Part shown: positions 17,182-25,437 of the stretch, one piece after another
How positions within the stretch are numbered: the stretch's first letter is position 1
Layout of the letters: each line of letters opens with the position of its first letter
Assembly: GCF_001619585.1 (NCBI RefSeq)
Contig: NZ_LQNT01000009.1
Location: forward strand, 558,001 to 622,000
Direction: 5' to 3'
Length of the DNA: 64,000 nt
DNA from: Bhargavaea cecembensis
Lineage (GTDB): Bacteria; Bacillota; Bacilli; Bacillales_A; Planococcaceae
Notes under the pieces: model-generated
Told to the model about the DNA's origin: nothing
The model's database searches: none
The model's input: the letters and a program-made list of their open reading frames with translations, nothing else
Program-made: the position numbers and the translations under genes

Positions 17182-18249
17182 TTATAATTGTTCCCTGATA
17201 CTATCGATTTTCTTTTCCCACTGCTCCTGGTCGATGGCACTGTCCATCCTCGCCCGGATGGCGTGGATGTCGCGCACATGGGCGTTCATATAGGCTCTGG
17301 CGTCCAGCATGGCTTCCCGGTAAACCGCCTCGATCTCCGCGGCCTTTCCTTCCAGCTCCTCGTCGTCACGGCACATCCCGAGCATATCGACAATCTCATC
17401 ACCTTCGCGTTCAGGACCGTATTCGTGCGGCTTGGTCGCATCGAACACGCAGACCGACAGTTCAGGGAGCACGATCAGGTCAACGCTTCCGGGATCTAGT
17501 GCGCACCATCCATAGATGACATCAAGGCCGCGGGCCTCCGCCTGCTTGCCGAGCTTTTTCATCATCGTTGACTTGCCCGTGCCCGGATGGGCCTTGATCA
17601 GGAGCCGTCGCTTCAGGCCTTTCGTAACCGAGTTGAAAAAGTCCTGCGCCCCTTCCGCGGTGAGCGTGCCGATGTACCGGTTGACGACAGCCGATTCCTT
17701 ATTGAGCGACAGGTCGCCGAACAGTGACTCCCCAAGACTGGACGACAGTTTGTCCGCAAGCGCCCAGGACATCCTTGCCCGGTTCACTTCTTCCCACCTG
17801 TCATGCAGTTCCTTCGCACGCCGGAGAGATGCGAATGTTTTTCCCAGTGCCTCTTCTGCCCGAACCGCCGTCTCTCGGATAAAGCCATGCTGAAGACGCA
17901 GCCGGTCTTCGTCGTACCCCTCGTAGAAGGTCACCACACGGTGTGCCCCTCCGAGATGCAGCGGCTCGAGCGAAACGGGGTGGGAGGCCTGGACGAAAAG
18001 AATTCCCGGCTTTACTACATGGACGGCATCCAGTCCGTCAGGCGTAAGCGGATCATGGAAAAGCTCCACATCCCACCCCCGCTTCACATAATGCTGTGCG
18101 ATTTCCCTCAGCAGCACGGACAGGGCCCCTGTCGGCGGCGCCTTCAGAAGGAATGCCTTTGACGCTTCTGAAAGCAGCTCCCTGTAGCTATGCCGAATTC
18201 CCTCTGATGTATAAGCCGTACTCATATAGGATGTGATGGTCCCGTTCAA
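17182..18249 (-). CDS. P-loop ATPase, PRK06851-like
   Basis: A 355-residue protein starting at TTG 18249 behind AAAGGGTG. The C-terminal half has a clear Walker A (LLIKAHPGTGKSTMMKKL, about residue 212) followed by GLDVIYGWCALDPGSVDLIVLPE. The N-terminal half has an equivalent position with a degenerate loop (KAFLLKAPPTGALSVLLREIA). This two-domain plan matches uncharacterised ATPases of the PRK06851 type in Bacillota. The substrate and role are unknown. It lies alone between the SMR pair and the YczE gene, both on the same strand. Confidence 0.65.
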   Translation of the reverse strand: MNGTITSYMSTAYTSEGIRHSYRELLSEASKAFLLKAPPTGALSVLLREIAQHYVKRGWDVELFHDPLTPDGLDAVHVVKPGILFVQASHPVSLEPLHLGGAHRVVTFYEGYDEDRLRLQHGFIRETAVRAEEALGKTFASLRRAKELHDRWEEVNRARMSWALADKLSSSLGESLFGDLSLNKESAVVNRYIGTLTAEGAQDFFNSVTKGLKRRLLIKAHPGTGKSTMMKKLGKQAEARGLDVIYGWCALDPGSVDLIVLPELSVCVFDATKPHEYGPEREGDEIVDMLGMCRDDEELEGKAAEIEAVYREAMLDARAYMNAHVRDIHAIRARMDSAIDQEQWEKKIDSIREQL

Positions 18250-18297
18250 GCGATCACCCTTTCCTCTTGACGGGACAGTATATGCATGCGGGACACG

Positions 18298-18330
18298 AAA
18301 AAGCACGGAAGGGATATTCCCTGCCGTGCC
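18298..18330 (-). terminator. Terminator after the YczE-like gene
   Basis: The stem GCACGGCAGGGA / TCCCTTCCGTGC is followed on the minus strand by TTTTT. Confidence 0.8.
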
Positions 18331-18338
18331 TTTCACCT

Positions 18339-18971
18339 TTATCCTGCGGTCGCTTCCTTCCTTGCTCCCGACAGACGTTCAAGCAGGTCCCTGAAATAAG
18401 GAAGGGTGAACTGCAACAATTGTCCGAAGAACAGAGCAATAATAACCGTCCCGATGCCGATCGGCCCGCCGATCAGCCAGCCGGCCAGTGCAACGGTGGC
18501 TTCCAGCACGGTCCGGACAGTCTTCACGCTCCACCCCGTCTTTTCCATCAGAACAAGCATAAGCGTATCCCTTGGTCCCGCACCGATACCGGGCGACACA
18601 TACATCCCAAGCCCGATTGCCTGCACCGTGATGCCTGCCAGGAACACCGACGTCTGTCCGGCAAGAGAATGGACATCCGGCAGAATCCAATTGAAGAAGT
18701 CAATGAACGTTCCGATCAGGAGCATGTTGATCCATGTCCCGATCTGAGGCATCCTGCGCAGATAGATGGACGTCGAGACAATGATAAAGAACCCCGTCAG
18801 GATCGACCATGTACCGATTGTCAGTCCAAGCTGCAGGAACAGGCCGACATGAAGAACATCCCATGGGCTGATTCCAAGCATGGCCCCTTTGATCGTCAAT
18901 GTGATTCCGAGGGCCAAAAGCAGCTGGCCAACCAAAAAGAATGTCCATCTTAAAGCCTGAACGTGTTGCAT
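18339..18971 (-). CDS. YczE/YyaS/YitT-family membrane protein
   Basis: A 210-residue polytopic membrane protein with about five helices. The family pattern is visible: LALGITLTIKGAMLGISPWDVLHVGL near the start, TWINMLLIGTFIDFFNWILP, GLGMYVSPGIGAGPRDTLMLVL and GTVIIALFFGQLLQF at the end. The function is not established. The ATG at 18971 has GGGGAGGTG upstream; the longer frame from 19007 would overlap the upstream gene and lacks a ribosome site. The gene lies 32 bp after ybaK. Confidence 0.8.
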   Translation of the reverse strand: MQHVQALRWTFFLVGQLLLALGITLTIKGAMLGISPWDVLHVGLFLQLGLTIGTWSILTGFFIIVSTSIYLRRMPQIGTWINMLLIGTFIDFFNWILPDVHSLAGQTSVFLAGITVQAIGLGMYVSPGIGAGPRDTLMLVLMEKTGWSVKTVRTVLEATVALAGWLIGGPIGIGTVIIALFFGQLLQFTLPYFRDLLERLSGARKEATAG

Positions 18972-19003
18972 GCAGGCACCTCCCCGTCTATTCACGTTTA
19001 TGG

Positions 19004-19492
19004 TCATTTGCGGAGCGGTGCAAAGACCGCATTGGCGGCCATCGCGAGCGCATCCGGCTCTAGTTTCATCTGGAGCCCGCGCTTGCCTGCGCTGACAATC
19101 ATCCTCCCGAGTGCCTGTGCGGATTCATCGATGAATGTAGGGAAGTCCTTTTTCATGCCCACCGGCGAACATCCTCCCCGCACATATCCCGTGACGTCGG
19201 TCAGGTCACGCAGATGGAGCATTTCGATCTTTTTCTCCCCTGCCGCCTTTGCCGCCTTTTTCAGGTCCAATTCTTCGGCGACCGGAATGATAAACACGAA
19301 GTACTTTCCCGTCCCGGCAGTAGCGACAAGTGTCTTGTAGACGGTCTCTTCCGCCTGGCCGGTCTTTTCCGCGACCGAAACGCCGTCAAGCTGGCCATCA
19401 TCCGTATCATATTCGATCAATTCATATTCGGCCTTTTGACGGTCCAGGATGCGGACGGCATTCGTTTTCTGGACTTTGTCCTTTTTTCCCAA
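19004..19492 (-). CDS. ybaK: Cys-tRNA(Pro)/Cys-tRNA(Cys) deacylase, YbaK family
   Basis: A 162-residue single-domain editing enzyme that hydrolyses mischarged aminoacyl-tRNA in the cytoplasm. Family features are KTNAVRILDRQKAEYELIEYD, VYKTLVATAGTGKYFVFIIPV with the catalytic-site lysine, and the glycine-rich GYVRGGCSPVGMKKDFPTFID. The TTG at 19492, eight bases after GGAGG, is the likely start; the GTG at 19501 overlaps that site. It follows topB by 14 bp and probably shares its message. Confidence 0.88.
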   Translation of the reverse strand: MGKKDKVQKTNAVRILDRQKAEYELIEYDTDDGQLDGVSVAEKTGQAEETVYKTLVATAGTGKYFVFIIPVAEELDLKKAAKAAGEKKIEMLHLRDLTDVTGYVRGGCSPVGMKKDFPTFIDESAQALGRMIVSAGKRGLQMKLEPDALAMAANAVFAPLRK

Positions 19493-19506
19493 ACCGGACA
19501 CCTCCG

Positions 19507-21681
19507 TCAGTCTTGGTCGCCGAGCAGCTTTTTCAGCTGATCGGCCAGCGCCGTGTTCACCGGCTCTTCATCCTGCTTTTTCATGTACTTCTGAACGTCG
19601 CGCTTGGACACTTTTCCCTTGTTCGTCTTCGCCTTGCGCTTCTCGAATGCGGAAAGCTTCTCACGGTATCCGCAGCGGCAGGTGAAGATCCGCCCTTCTC
19701 CCTCACCCCGCAGTTCAAGCTTTTTGTGGCAGTTCGGGCAGCGGGCGTTCGTCAGCTGGGAAACTTTCTGGCGATGGCCGCATTCGCGATCCTGGCAGAC
19801 GAGCATCTTGCCGCGCTTGCCGTTCACCTCGAGCATCGGCTTGCCGCAGTCCGGGCACATCTTGCCGGTGACGTTATCATGCTTGAATTTTTTTTCGGAA
19901 GCTTTGACTTCCGAGACGGCCTGCTTGGCGAACCTAGTCATTTCCTTCATGAAGTCTTTCTTCGAGAGGCGGCCTTTTGCAATCTCGGTGAGCTTCTGCT
20001 CCCATTCGCCGGTAAGCGCAGGGGACTTGAGGTCTTCCGGGACGAGTTCCAGCAGTTGGCGGCCCTTGGACGTCGTAAAGATGTCATGGCCTTTCTTTTC
20101 GATGACGAACGAGTTGAACAGTTTATCGATGATGTCTGCACGTGTCGCGACCGTTCCGAGTCCGCCCGTCTCACCAAGCGTCCGGATCAATTCCTTGGAT
20201 TCGCCTGCCATGAACTGTGCCGGGTTTTCCATCGCGGCGAGGAGCGTCCCCTCGTTGAAACGCGCCGGCGGCTTTGTCTGTCCTTCCGTCATCGAGAACG
20301 CGCGGATGCCGAGCGTCTCTCCTTTTTCAAACGGAGGAAGTGTCTTGTCGTCTTCCTCCTCGGCATCAAGGCCGTAGACGGCGCGCCAGCCTTCGTCGGT
20401 GATTGTCCTGCCCTTTGCGTGGAATCGTTCGCCGCCCGCCCCGAGGACCGCGGTGACCGCTTCGTACTTGTACGGGCCAGAGAAGACGGCGATGAACCGC
20501 TTCACGATCAGGTCGAATAGCCTCTTCTCGCTGTCTGACATGCGCTCCAGGATCGCCGGTTCTTCTGTCGGGATGATGGCGTGGTGGTCACTGACCTTTG
20601 CATCGTCGATGACCCCTTTCTGCGGCTTCGGGCTGCCCTTTTTCAGGATGGCCGCGATGTCCTTCCGGTATGGGGCGAGGCGCACGGCCTCCAGCCGGTC
20701 CTTCAGAGTAGACGCCATGTCGGATGTGAGGTGCTTGGAGTCGGTCCGCGGATACGTGACCGCCTTGTGGGACTCATACAGCCCCTGCAGGATATTCAGC
20801 GTTTCCTTCGCCGACCAGCCAAAGCGCTTATGCGCTTCTTTCTGCAGCTCGGTCAGATCAAACAGCGGCGGTGCCGGCTGGCTTTTCGGCGTGCGCTTCA
20901 CTTCCTCGATGGCGCCTTCACGAATGTTCTCCAGCTTGCCGAGGAGCGCCTCCGCTTCCCCTTTGTCGAACGTGCGACCGTCTCCTGACTTGGCAGTCCA
21001 CTTGAATCTGCCGGAATCGGTGAGCGCTTCGATCCCGTAGAACGACTTAGGACGGAACTCGCGGATCTGCCGCTCCCGTTCCGCGATCATCGCGAGCGTC
21101 GGCGTCTGCACACGGCCCGTCGACAGCTGGGCATTGTGCTTGACGGTCAGTGCCCGCGTGGCGTTGATGCCCACGACCCAGTCCGCTTCCGCCCGTGCTT
21201 CCGCCGCCTCGAACAGATTTTCATATTCGCGCCCGTCCTTCAGGTTGCGGAAACCGTCTTTGATTGCCTTGTCGGTGACGGACGAGATCCAGAGCCGCTT
21301 GACCGGCTTGTTTGCCTTCGCCTTTTCCAGGATCCACCGTGCCACCAGTTCCCCTTCCCGGCCTGCGTCGGTCGCGATGATGACTTCCCGGATGTCTCCG
21401 CGTCTTAGCAGCGCCTTTACGGCATTGAACTGCTTGGTTGTCTGCCGGATCGGCACGAGCTTGAACGGCTCGGGCAAGATCGGCAGGTCTTCCATCTTCC
21501 AGTCCTTGTACTTCGGATCATATTGCTCCGGATCGGCCTGTGTCACGAGATGGCCGAGGGCCCACGTGACGACGTAGTCCTTCCCTTCCAGTGCGCCGTT
21601 CCGTTTATCGTTGCATCCGAGCACGCGGGCAAGATCCCGCGCGACGGACGGTTTTTCTGCCAATACCAATGATTTGGACAA
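19507..21681 (-). CDS. topB: DNA topoisomerase III
   Basis: A type IA topoisomerase of 724 residues that decatenates and relaxes DNA by single-strand passage. The Toprim domain starts at LVLAEKPSVARDLARVLGC and contains IIATDAGREGELVAR. The catalytic tyrosine is in AVTYPRTDSKHLTSDM. A C-terminal zinc-ribbon region holds CPDCGKPML, CQDRECGHR, CPNCHKK and CRCGY, followed by a Lys-rich tail. The TTG at 21681, with GAGGAG upstream, gives the family-typical start LSKSLVLAEKP; a frame to 21738 is not needed. Confidence 0.95.
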   Translation of the reverse strand: MSKSLVLAEKPSVARDLARVLGCNDKRNGALEGKDYVVTWALGHLVTQADPEQYDPKYKDWKMEDLPILPEPFKLVPIRQTTKQFNAVKALLRRGDIREVIIATDAGREGELVARWILEKAKANKPVKRLWISSVTDKAIKDGFRNLKDGREYENLFEAAEARAEADWVVGINATRALTVKHNAQLSTGRVQTPTLAMIAERERQIREFRPKSFYGIEALTDSGRFKWTAKSGDGRTFDKGEAEALLGKLENIREGAIEEVKRTPKSQPAPPLFDLTELQKEAHKRFGWSAKETLNILQGLYESHKAVTYPRTDSKHLTSDMASTLKDRLEAVRLAPYRKDIAAILKKGSPKPQKGVIDDAKVSDHHAIIPTEEPAILERMSDSEKRLFDLIVKRFIAVFSGPYKYEAVTAVLGAGGERFHAKGRTITDEGWRAVYGLDAEEEDDKTLPPFEKGETLGIRAFSMTEGQTKPPARFNEGTLLAAMENPAQFMAGESKELIRTLGETGGLGTVATRADIIDKLFNSFVIEKKGHDIFTTSKGRQLLELVPEDLKSPALTGEWEQKLTEIAKGRLSKKDFMKEMTRFAKQAVSEVKASEKKFKHDNVTGKMCPDCGKPMLEVNGKRGKMLVCQDRECGHRQKVSQLTNARCPNCHKKLELRGEGEGRIFTCRCGYREKLSAFEKRKAKTNKGKVSKRDVQKYMKKQDEEPVNTALADQLKKLLGDQD

Positions 21682-21783
21682 TGTGCGTCCACTCCTCTCA
21701 TACGTACTGATTATACAAGACCGGCAAAGGGATTTCATCGCTCTTGGCTAGCCGAAGGATGGATTCGAGGGTGTCAGGGAACC

Positions 21784-21897
21784 TGTAAGTCCGGGTTTGG
21801 GGGCTTAGTCCGGGTTTCGTGCTGTAAGTCCGAATTTCGTTCTCCAAGTCCGAGTCCCGACCGCTAAGTCCGAACTCCATCCGCCAAGTCCGCTTTC
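21784..21897. repeat. Six-unit 20-bp tandem repeat with AAGTCCG core
   Basis: The core AGTCCG recurs at 21788, 21807, 21827, 21847, 21867 and 21887, a spacing of 19, then 20 four times. Five units read AAGTCCG, often with TTT after the core. The rest of each unit varies. The array lies between topB and the antiporter terminator and encodes nothing convincing. The strict period with diverged spacers suggests the core is held by selection or recent slippage. Confidence 0.85.
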
Positions 21898-21930
21898 TGA
21901 AGGCCGGAAACTCAGCCGGACAAAAAGAAA

Positions 21931-21956
21931 AGCCGGGAGCAAGCTTGCTCCCGGCT
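21931..21956. terminator. Terminator after the cation/proton antiporter gene
   Basis: A nearly perfect palindrome AGCCGGGAGCAAG / CTTGCTCCCGGCT is followed by T-rich DNA on the minus strand (TTTTCTTTTTG). Confidence 0.8.
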
Positions 21957-21963
21957 CTGATTT

Positions 21964-23928
21964 TTATTTAAGTGCCGAGTCTGGTGCGGGACCCGGGAGC
22001 GGCGGTTTTCCGCCATTGCCGTCCCCGCCAGCCGGATCGTTGCCGTTCAGCCGATGTTCGATCTGCTCCTTGGTCGCGGATACCCTGCCTTCCGTCTTGA
22101 CCTCAAGCTTCTCCTTCACCTTCTCGACCGTCTTGTCCGGCGGGCTCAGGGATACCACAAGGTCCCCCGGTTCGGCTGCAAGTTCTGCACCCGGTGAGTA
22201 GAAGTCGACCCTGCCGTCCTTTCTCAGAATATAGAGAAGGACCGGACTCTCATCCCGCTCGCGGAGGTATTGGGTGTACTTGTAGCGTTCCGTGATCGGG
22301 GTCTTCCGGATCACATGGCCGTTTCTGATTCGTGAATCCAGCACGCCCACCGGGACCGCCGGTTCAAAGAGGAACCTGCCCGGCGAGCGGACGAGCCGCA
22401 CGCTGTCCACCCCGTAGCGTTTCGGATCTCCTTTCAGGCCGGACCGATAGACGTAAGACGGGCCGAAGTCATGAACGAAGTCGCTGCAGATATGGGCATT
22501 GTACATGTCCATATGCGTCATCGACAGCAAGTTCTGGTAAGGCGCCAGGTCATATCTGTAATCGACCTGTTCGGACAGGATGTCACCCGAAAGCACTTTG
22601 ATGCCTGCCTTGCGGGCCTCAAACACATCATTCCAGGCATCAGTCATAATGGCGACCGGTTTTCCATCTTCTTTGATTGAGGCGGCAAGCTTCGCGATGA
22701 ACGGCCCTCCGCCGACAATCAGTGCACCCGAGTTATCCGCCGCAACAAGGTTCAGTTTCTTGGCGAGGGGCCCGAGCGTGAAGCCATGCACAACAACCGT
22801 TCCAAATACGAGTGCGAACGTCAGAGCCGTCAGAAGCTCTGCGTCCTCATAGCCCTGTTCAAGCAGGATCGAGGCAAAATAGCCGGAAACCGTGAGCGCG
22901 ACAATGCCGCGCGGCGCAATCCATCCGACGAGCGTGCGCTCCTGCCTGGTCAGATCTGTGCCGATTGTCGACAGCCAGATCGACAGCGGCCGGACAACGA
23001 ACAGCGTCGCAAGGACAAAAGCGATGATCCGCGGTTCGAAGATGGCGCGCAGCGTATCCACCGAAAGTGACGCCGTCAGCATCACGAAAATGGCGGAAAC
23101 GAGCAGAACCGTGATGTTTTCCTTGAAATGCCGGATGTCCTCAATGGAAGACAGATGCATATTCGCCATTGCGACCCCCATCACGGTGACCGCGAGCAGT
23201 CCGGTCTCATGCATGATCTCATCAGACACGACAAAGACCAGCAGAACGGCCGCAAACAGCACCGGGGACTTCAGGAACTCCGGCACTTTATCTGCCTCAA
23301 ACATCTTCCCAAGCGCCCATGCGACGAACCAGCCGAGCACGCCTGCAAAAGCCGAGGCTGCAAAGAAGATCAGGATGCCTGTGCCGGACAGGTCCCCTTT
23401 CAGGAAACGGATGATCTCGAATGCAAACAGCGCAAGCAGCGCGCCGAACGGATCAACAATGATTCCTTCCCACTTTAGAATGGCCCCGACACGAGGCTTT
23501 AGCTTAGCCTGGCGCAGGAGAGGCAGGATGACCGTCGGACCAGTGACAATAAACAGCCCCCCGATGACGAATGCCACTTCCCAGCTCAGGCCGGCGATAT
23601 AGTGTGCGGTAAGCGAGCCAAAGATCCATGCAAGGAATGCACCGAGTGTCACAATCCGGCCGACCGGACGGAAAAATCCGCGGATTTCCCGCACGTCAAG
23701 ATTCAGGCTCCCCTCAAACAGGATGATGGCCACCGCAATCGAGATGAGCGGCGCAAACAGGTCCCCTAACTGTTGCTCAGGATTCAGCAGACCTAGCAGC
23801 GGTCCGAGCAAAAGGCCCGCAATGGACATGACGACAATAGCGGGCAGCCGGAGCCGCCAGGCCAGCCACTGTGATCCGATTCCGATCGCTGCAATCGCCA
23901 TAAAGGAGAACAGAAACGAATCGAACAT
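21964..23928 (-). CDS. Cation:proton antiporter with TrkA-type domains
   Basis: A 654-residue membrane protein. Residues 1 to about 400 form the CPA1/NhaP-type exchanger with around twelve helices (LPAIVVMSIAGLLLGP, FVIGGLFIVTGPTVILPLL, WEGIIVDPFGALLAL, GWIAPRGIVALTVSGYF). A TrkA_N-like Rossmann domain follows (SGALIVGGGPFIAKLAASI), then a TrkA_C-like domain (ELAAEPGDLVVSLSPPDK). This plan fits a ligand-gated K+/H+ or Na+/H+ exchanger of the cell membrane. The ATG at 23928 has GGGGGGAT upstream; the open frame extends to 24375 only as an artefact. Confidence 0.88.
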   Translation of the reverse strand: MFDSFLFSFMAIAAIGIGSQWLAWRLRLPAIVVMSIAGLLLGPLLGLLNPEQQLGDLFAPLISIAVAIILFEGSLNLDVREIRGFFRPVGRIVTLGAFLAWIFGSLTAHYIAGLSWEVAFVIGGLFIVTGPTVILPLLRQAKLKPRVGAILKWEGIIVDPFGALLALFAFEIIRFLKGDLSGTGILIFFAASAFAGVLGWFVAWALGKMFEADKVPEFLKSPVLFAAVLLVFVVSDEIMHETGLLAVTVMGVAMANMHLSSIEDIRHFKENITVLLVSAIFVMLTASLSVDTLRAIFEPRIIAFVLATLFVVRPLSIWLSTIGTDLTRQERTLVGWIAPRGIVALTVSGYFASILLEQGYEDAELLTALTFALVFGTVVVHGFTLGPLAKKLNLVAADNSGALIVGGGPFIAKLAASIKEDGKPVAIMTDAWNDVFEARKAGIKVLSGDILSEQVDYRYDLAPYQNLLSMTHMDMYNAHICSDFVHDFGPSYVYRSGLKGDPKRYGVDSVRLVRSPGRFLFEPAVPVGVLDSRIRNGHVIRKTPITERYKYTQYLRERDESPVLLYILRKDGRVDFYSPGAELAAEPGDLVVSLSPPDKTVEKVKEKLEVKTEGRVSATKEQIEHRLNGNDPAGGDGNGGKPPLPGPAPDSALK

Positions 23929-24072
23929 GGGAAATCCCCCCTTTTTGTTCCTCAAAAATAATACCCAGTGTACCATATCCCGCCGAGACTTCCAGCCGGA
24001 ACTCTCATATTCCGGAGGCCGGTCCCATATGTTGGACAGGAACCGATATTGCAGCCAGAAAGGGTGAAGGCC

Positions 24073-25098
24073 TTGACCGGAAAACCGAAAAAGAAAGCGG
24101 TCTTTTACTGCACGGCAATCGACATCCCCTCCGCCTACCGGACACGGCGCGCGTTGCGCATCGCGCAGTCGCTTACCGATATTGAAGTGATCTTCCTTTC
24201 GGAGCGCCCGCTCTCCCACGTTGAGGAGGCGGGCTTCCGGGTTGTCCGGATCCGCGGAAAAGACGGACTCAGGAGAGCCGCCGCCGAACTGCGCCCGGAT
24301 ATCCTCCTCCGGGACGGACGCTCCGAACCTGGAGAAATTGATGCGCTCAGGGAAGTCATTCCCGCAATCATCCATTTTGATGACAACGGGGAAGGCGGAA
24401 CTGCGGCCGACCTTGTCTTCCGGACGTTCGGAGGCGAGACAAGGGGGCCCGTCCCGACCAATGTCGTCACGGGCCAGGCGGGATTCATCGCGGACCCGAG
24501 CCTAATCCGGCACCGGCACATCGGGCTCGGCAAACGTCCGCCCGGCGATCTGCCCCATATTGTCGTCACCCACGGCCCTTCCGACCCGGCCAACCTCTCA
24601 CACCGGACACTCCGGCATCTGACTCAGCTCCACATTCCGCTGAAGATTACCGTGCTTCTGGGGGAAGCTTACTCCCATCCGGACGATCCGCTCACAATGA
24701 TGGCACTCGGCCGCCGGAACGTGACAGTCCGGAAGATGCCATATGACTACGGCAAGGAACTTGCCTCCGCCGATATTGTGATCTGTTCGTCTGGATACAT
24801 CCCTTATGATGTCGCTTTCCTGAGCATCCCTTGCATCGTCCTTGCACAAAATGAAGAAGAATTGGGACATGCGCTGCCAAATGAGGAAAATGGATTCATC
24901 CCGCTCGGACTCGGGCGTAAAGTCAAACAGTCGATGCTGCTGAATGCGGTGATGGAGCTTCTCCTGCATGAGCAGCGGAGAAAACGCGCGGTGGAGAGAC
25001 AGGCGGCACTCAATGTCGAGGATGGTCTTGGCATGGTGAGCGAAGCTGTTCACTACTACTTGGAGTACCCGCCACGCAGACAGGCCGGAAGACACTGA
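24073..25098 (+). CDS. PseG/SpsG-like glycosyltransferase-fold protein
   Basis: A 341-residue protein of GT-B shape. The N-terminal half begins KKAVFYCTAIDIPSAYRTRRALRIAQSL, like nucleotide-sugar hydrolases of the PseG/SpsG group. The C-terminal half has PHIVVTHGPSDPANLSHRTLRHL and ADIVICSSGYIPYDVAFLSIPCIVLAQNEEE, which resembles their UDP-binding GGxDP and gatekeeping loops, with HGPSDP in place of GGSDP. No pseudaminic acid or spore polysaccharide genes are nearby, so the reaction is open. It starts at TTG 24073 behind AAAGGGTGAAGG. Confidence 0.6.
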   Translation: MTGKPKKKAVFYCTAIDIPSAYRTRRALRIAQSLTDIEVIFLSERPLSHVEEAGFRVVRIRGKDGLRRAAAELRPDILLRDGRSEPGEIDALREVIPAIIHFDDNGEGGTAADLVFRTFGGETRGPVPTNVVTGQAGFIADPSLIRHRHIGLGKRPPGDLPHIVVTHGPSDPANLSHRTLRHLTQLHIPLKITVLLGEAYSHPDDPLTMMALGRRNVTVRKMPYDYGKELASADIVICSSGYIPYDVAFLSIPCIVLAQNEEELGHALPNEENGFIPLGLGRKVKQSMLLNAVMELLLHEQRRKRAVERQAALNVEDGLGMVSEAVHYYLEYPPRRQAGRH

Positions 25099-25191
25099 TC
25101 CCCTCCGGCGGGACAAGGACGCACCCTCACATGCAAGGATACGCCAGCCGCATGGTTATGGTACAATGTCCGCGACAAGGAGGCGTTCACG

Positions 25192-25377
25192 ATGGACAAA
25201 CGTTCCCTCGAAGCGGAAATCGCGGAACTGAAAATGGATTACATCAGCCTGCAGGGCGACATCGAGAAACTGGAGTCAACCGGCCACGAGGCACAGGTCC
25301 AAAAAGCGGAACAGCGGCTTGCGGACATGGAAGCCCGCCTGTCGGAACTGAACCGGCAGCTGGATGAGCTTGAGTAA
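25192..25377 (+). CDS. SE1832-family small coiled-coil protein
   Basis: A 61-residue, highly charged protein predicted to be one long coiled coil, ELKMDYISLQGDIEKLESTG followed by ARLSELNRQLDELE. It matches the SE1832-type family of staphylococci and Planococcaceae, which has no known function. ACAAGGAGG precedes the start, an extended -10 TGGTACAAT lies 30 bp upstream, and a terminator follows at once, so it is a complete one-gene unit. Confidence 0.8.
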   Translation: MDKRSLEAEIAELKMDYISLQGDIEKLESTGHEAQVQKAEQRLADMEARLSELNRQLDELE

Positions 25378-25383
25378 GCATAC

Positions 25384-25430
25384 GAAGCCGGCCTCCGCAC
25401 CATTGAACAGGTGCGGAGGCCGGCTTTCAT
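25384..25430. terminator. Bidirectional terminator
   Basis: A 16-bp stem AAGCCGGCCTCCGCAC / GTGCGGAGGCCGGCTT with loop CATTGAACAG separates the convergent SE1832-type and phospholipase D-like genes. Confidence 0.85.
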
Positions 25431-25437
25431 TTTCGTA

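Noticed and set aside
19330-20520. A 396-codon open frame on the plus strand antisense to topB
   Set aside because: It is a shadow of the GC-rich topB gene: no ribosome site, no recognisable domains, and topB is clearly real.
21698-21880. A 60-codon minus-strand frame across the AAGTCCG repeats
   Set aside because: It arises from the repeat itself, has no ribosome site and ends inside topB.
21784-21897. CRISPR array
   Set aside because: The repeated core is only about 7 bp, the period is 20 bp, and no cas genes are in the window.
23929-24375. N-terminal 149-residue extension of the cation antiporter
   Set aside because: It overlaps the divergent PseG-like gene, lacks hydrophobic or family sequence, and the ATG at 23928 has a strong ribosome site.
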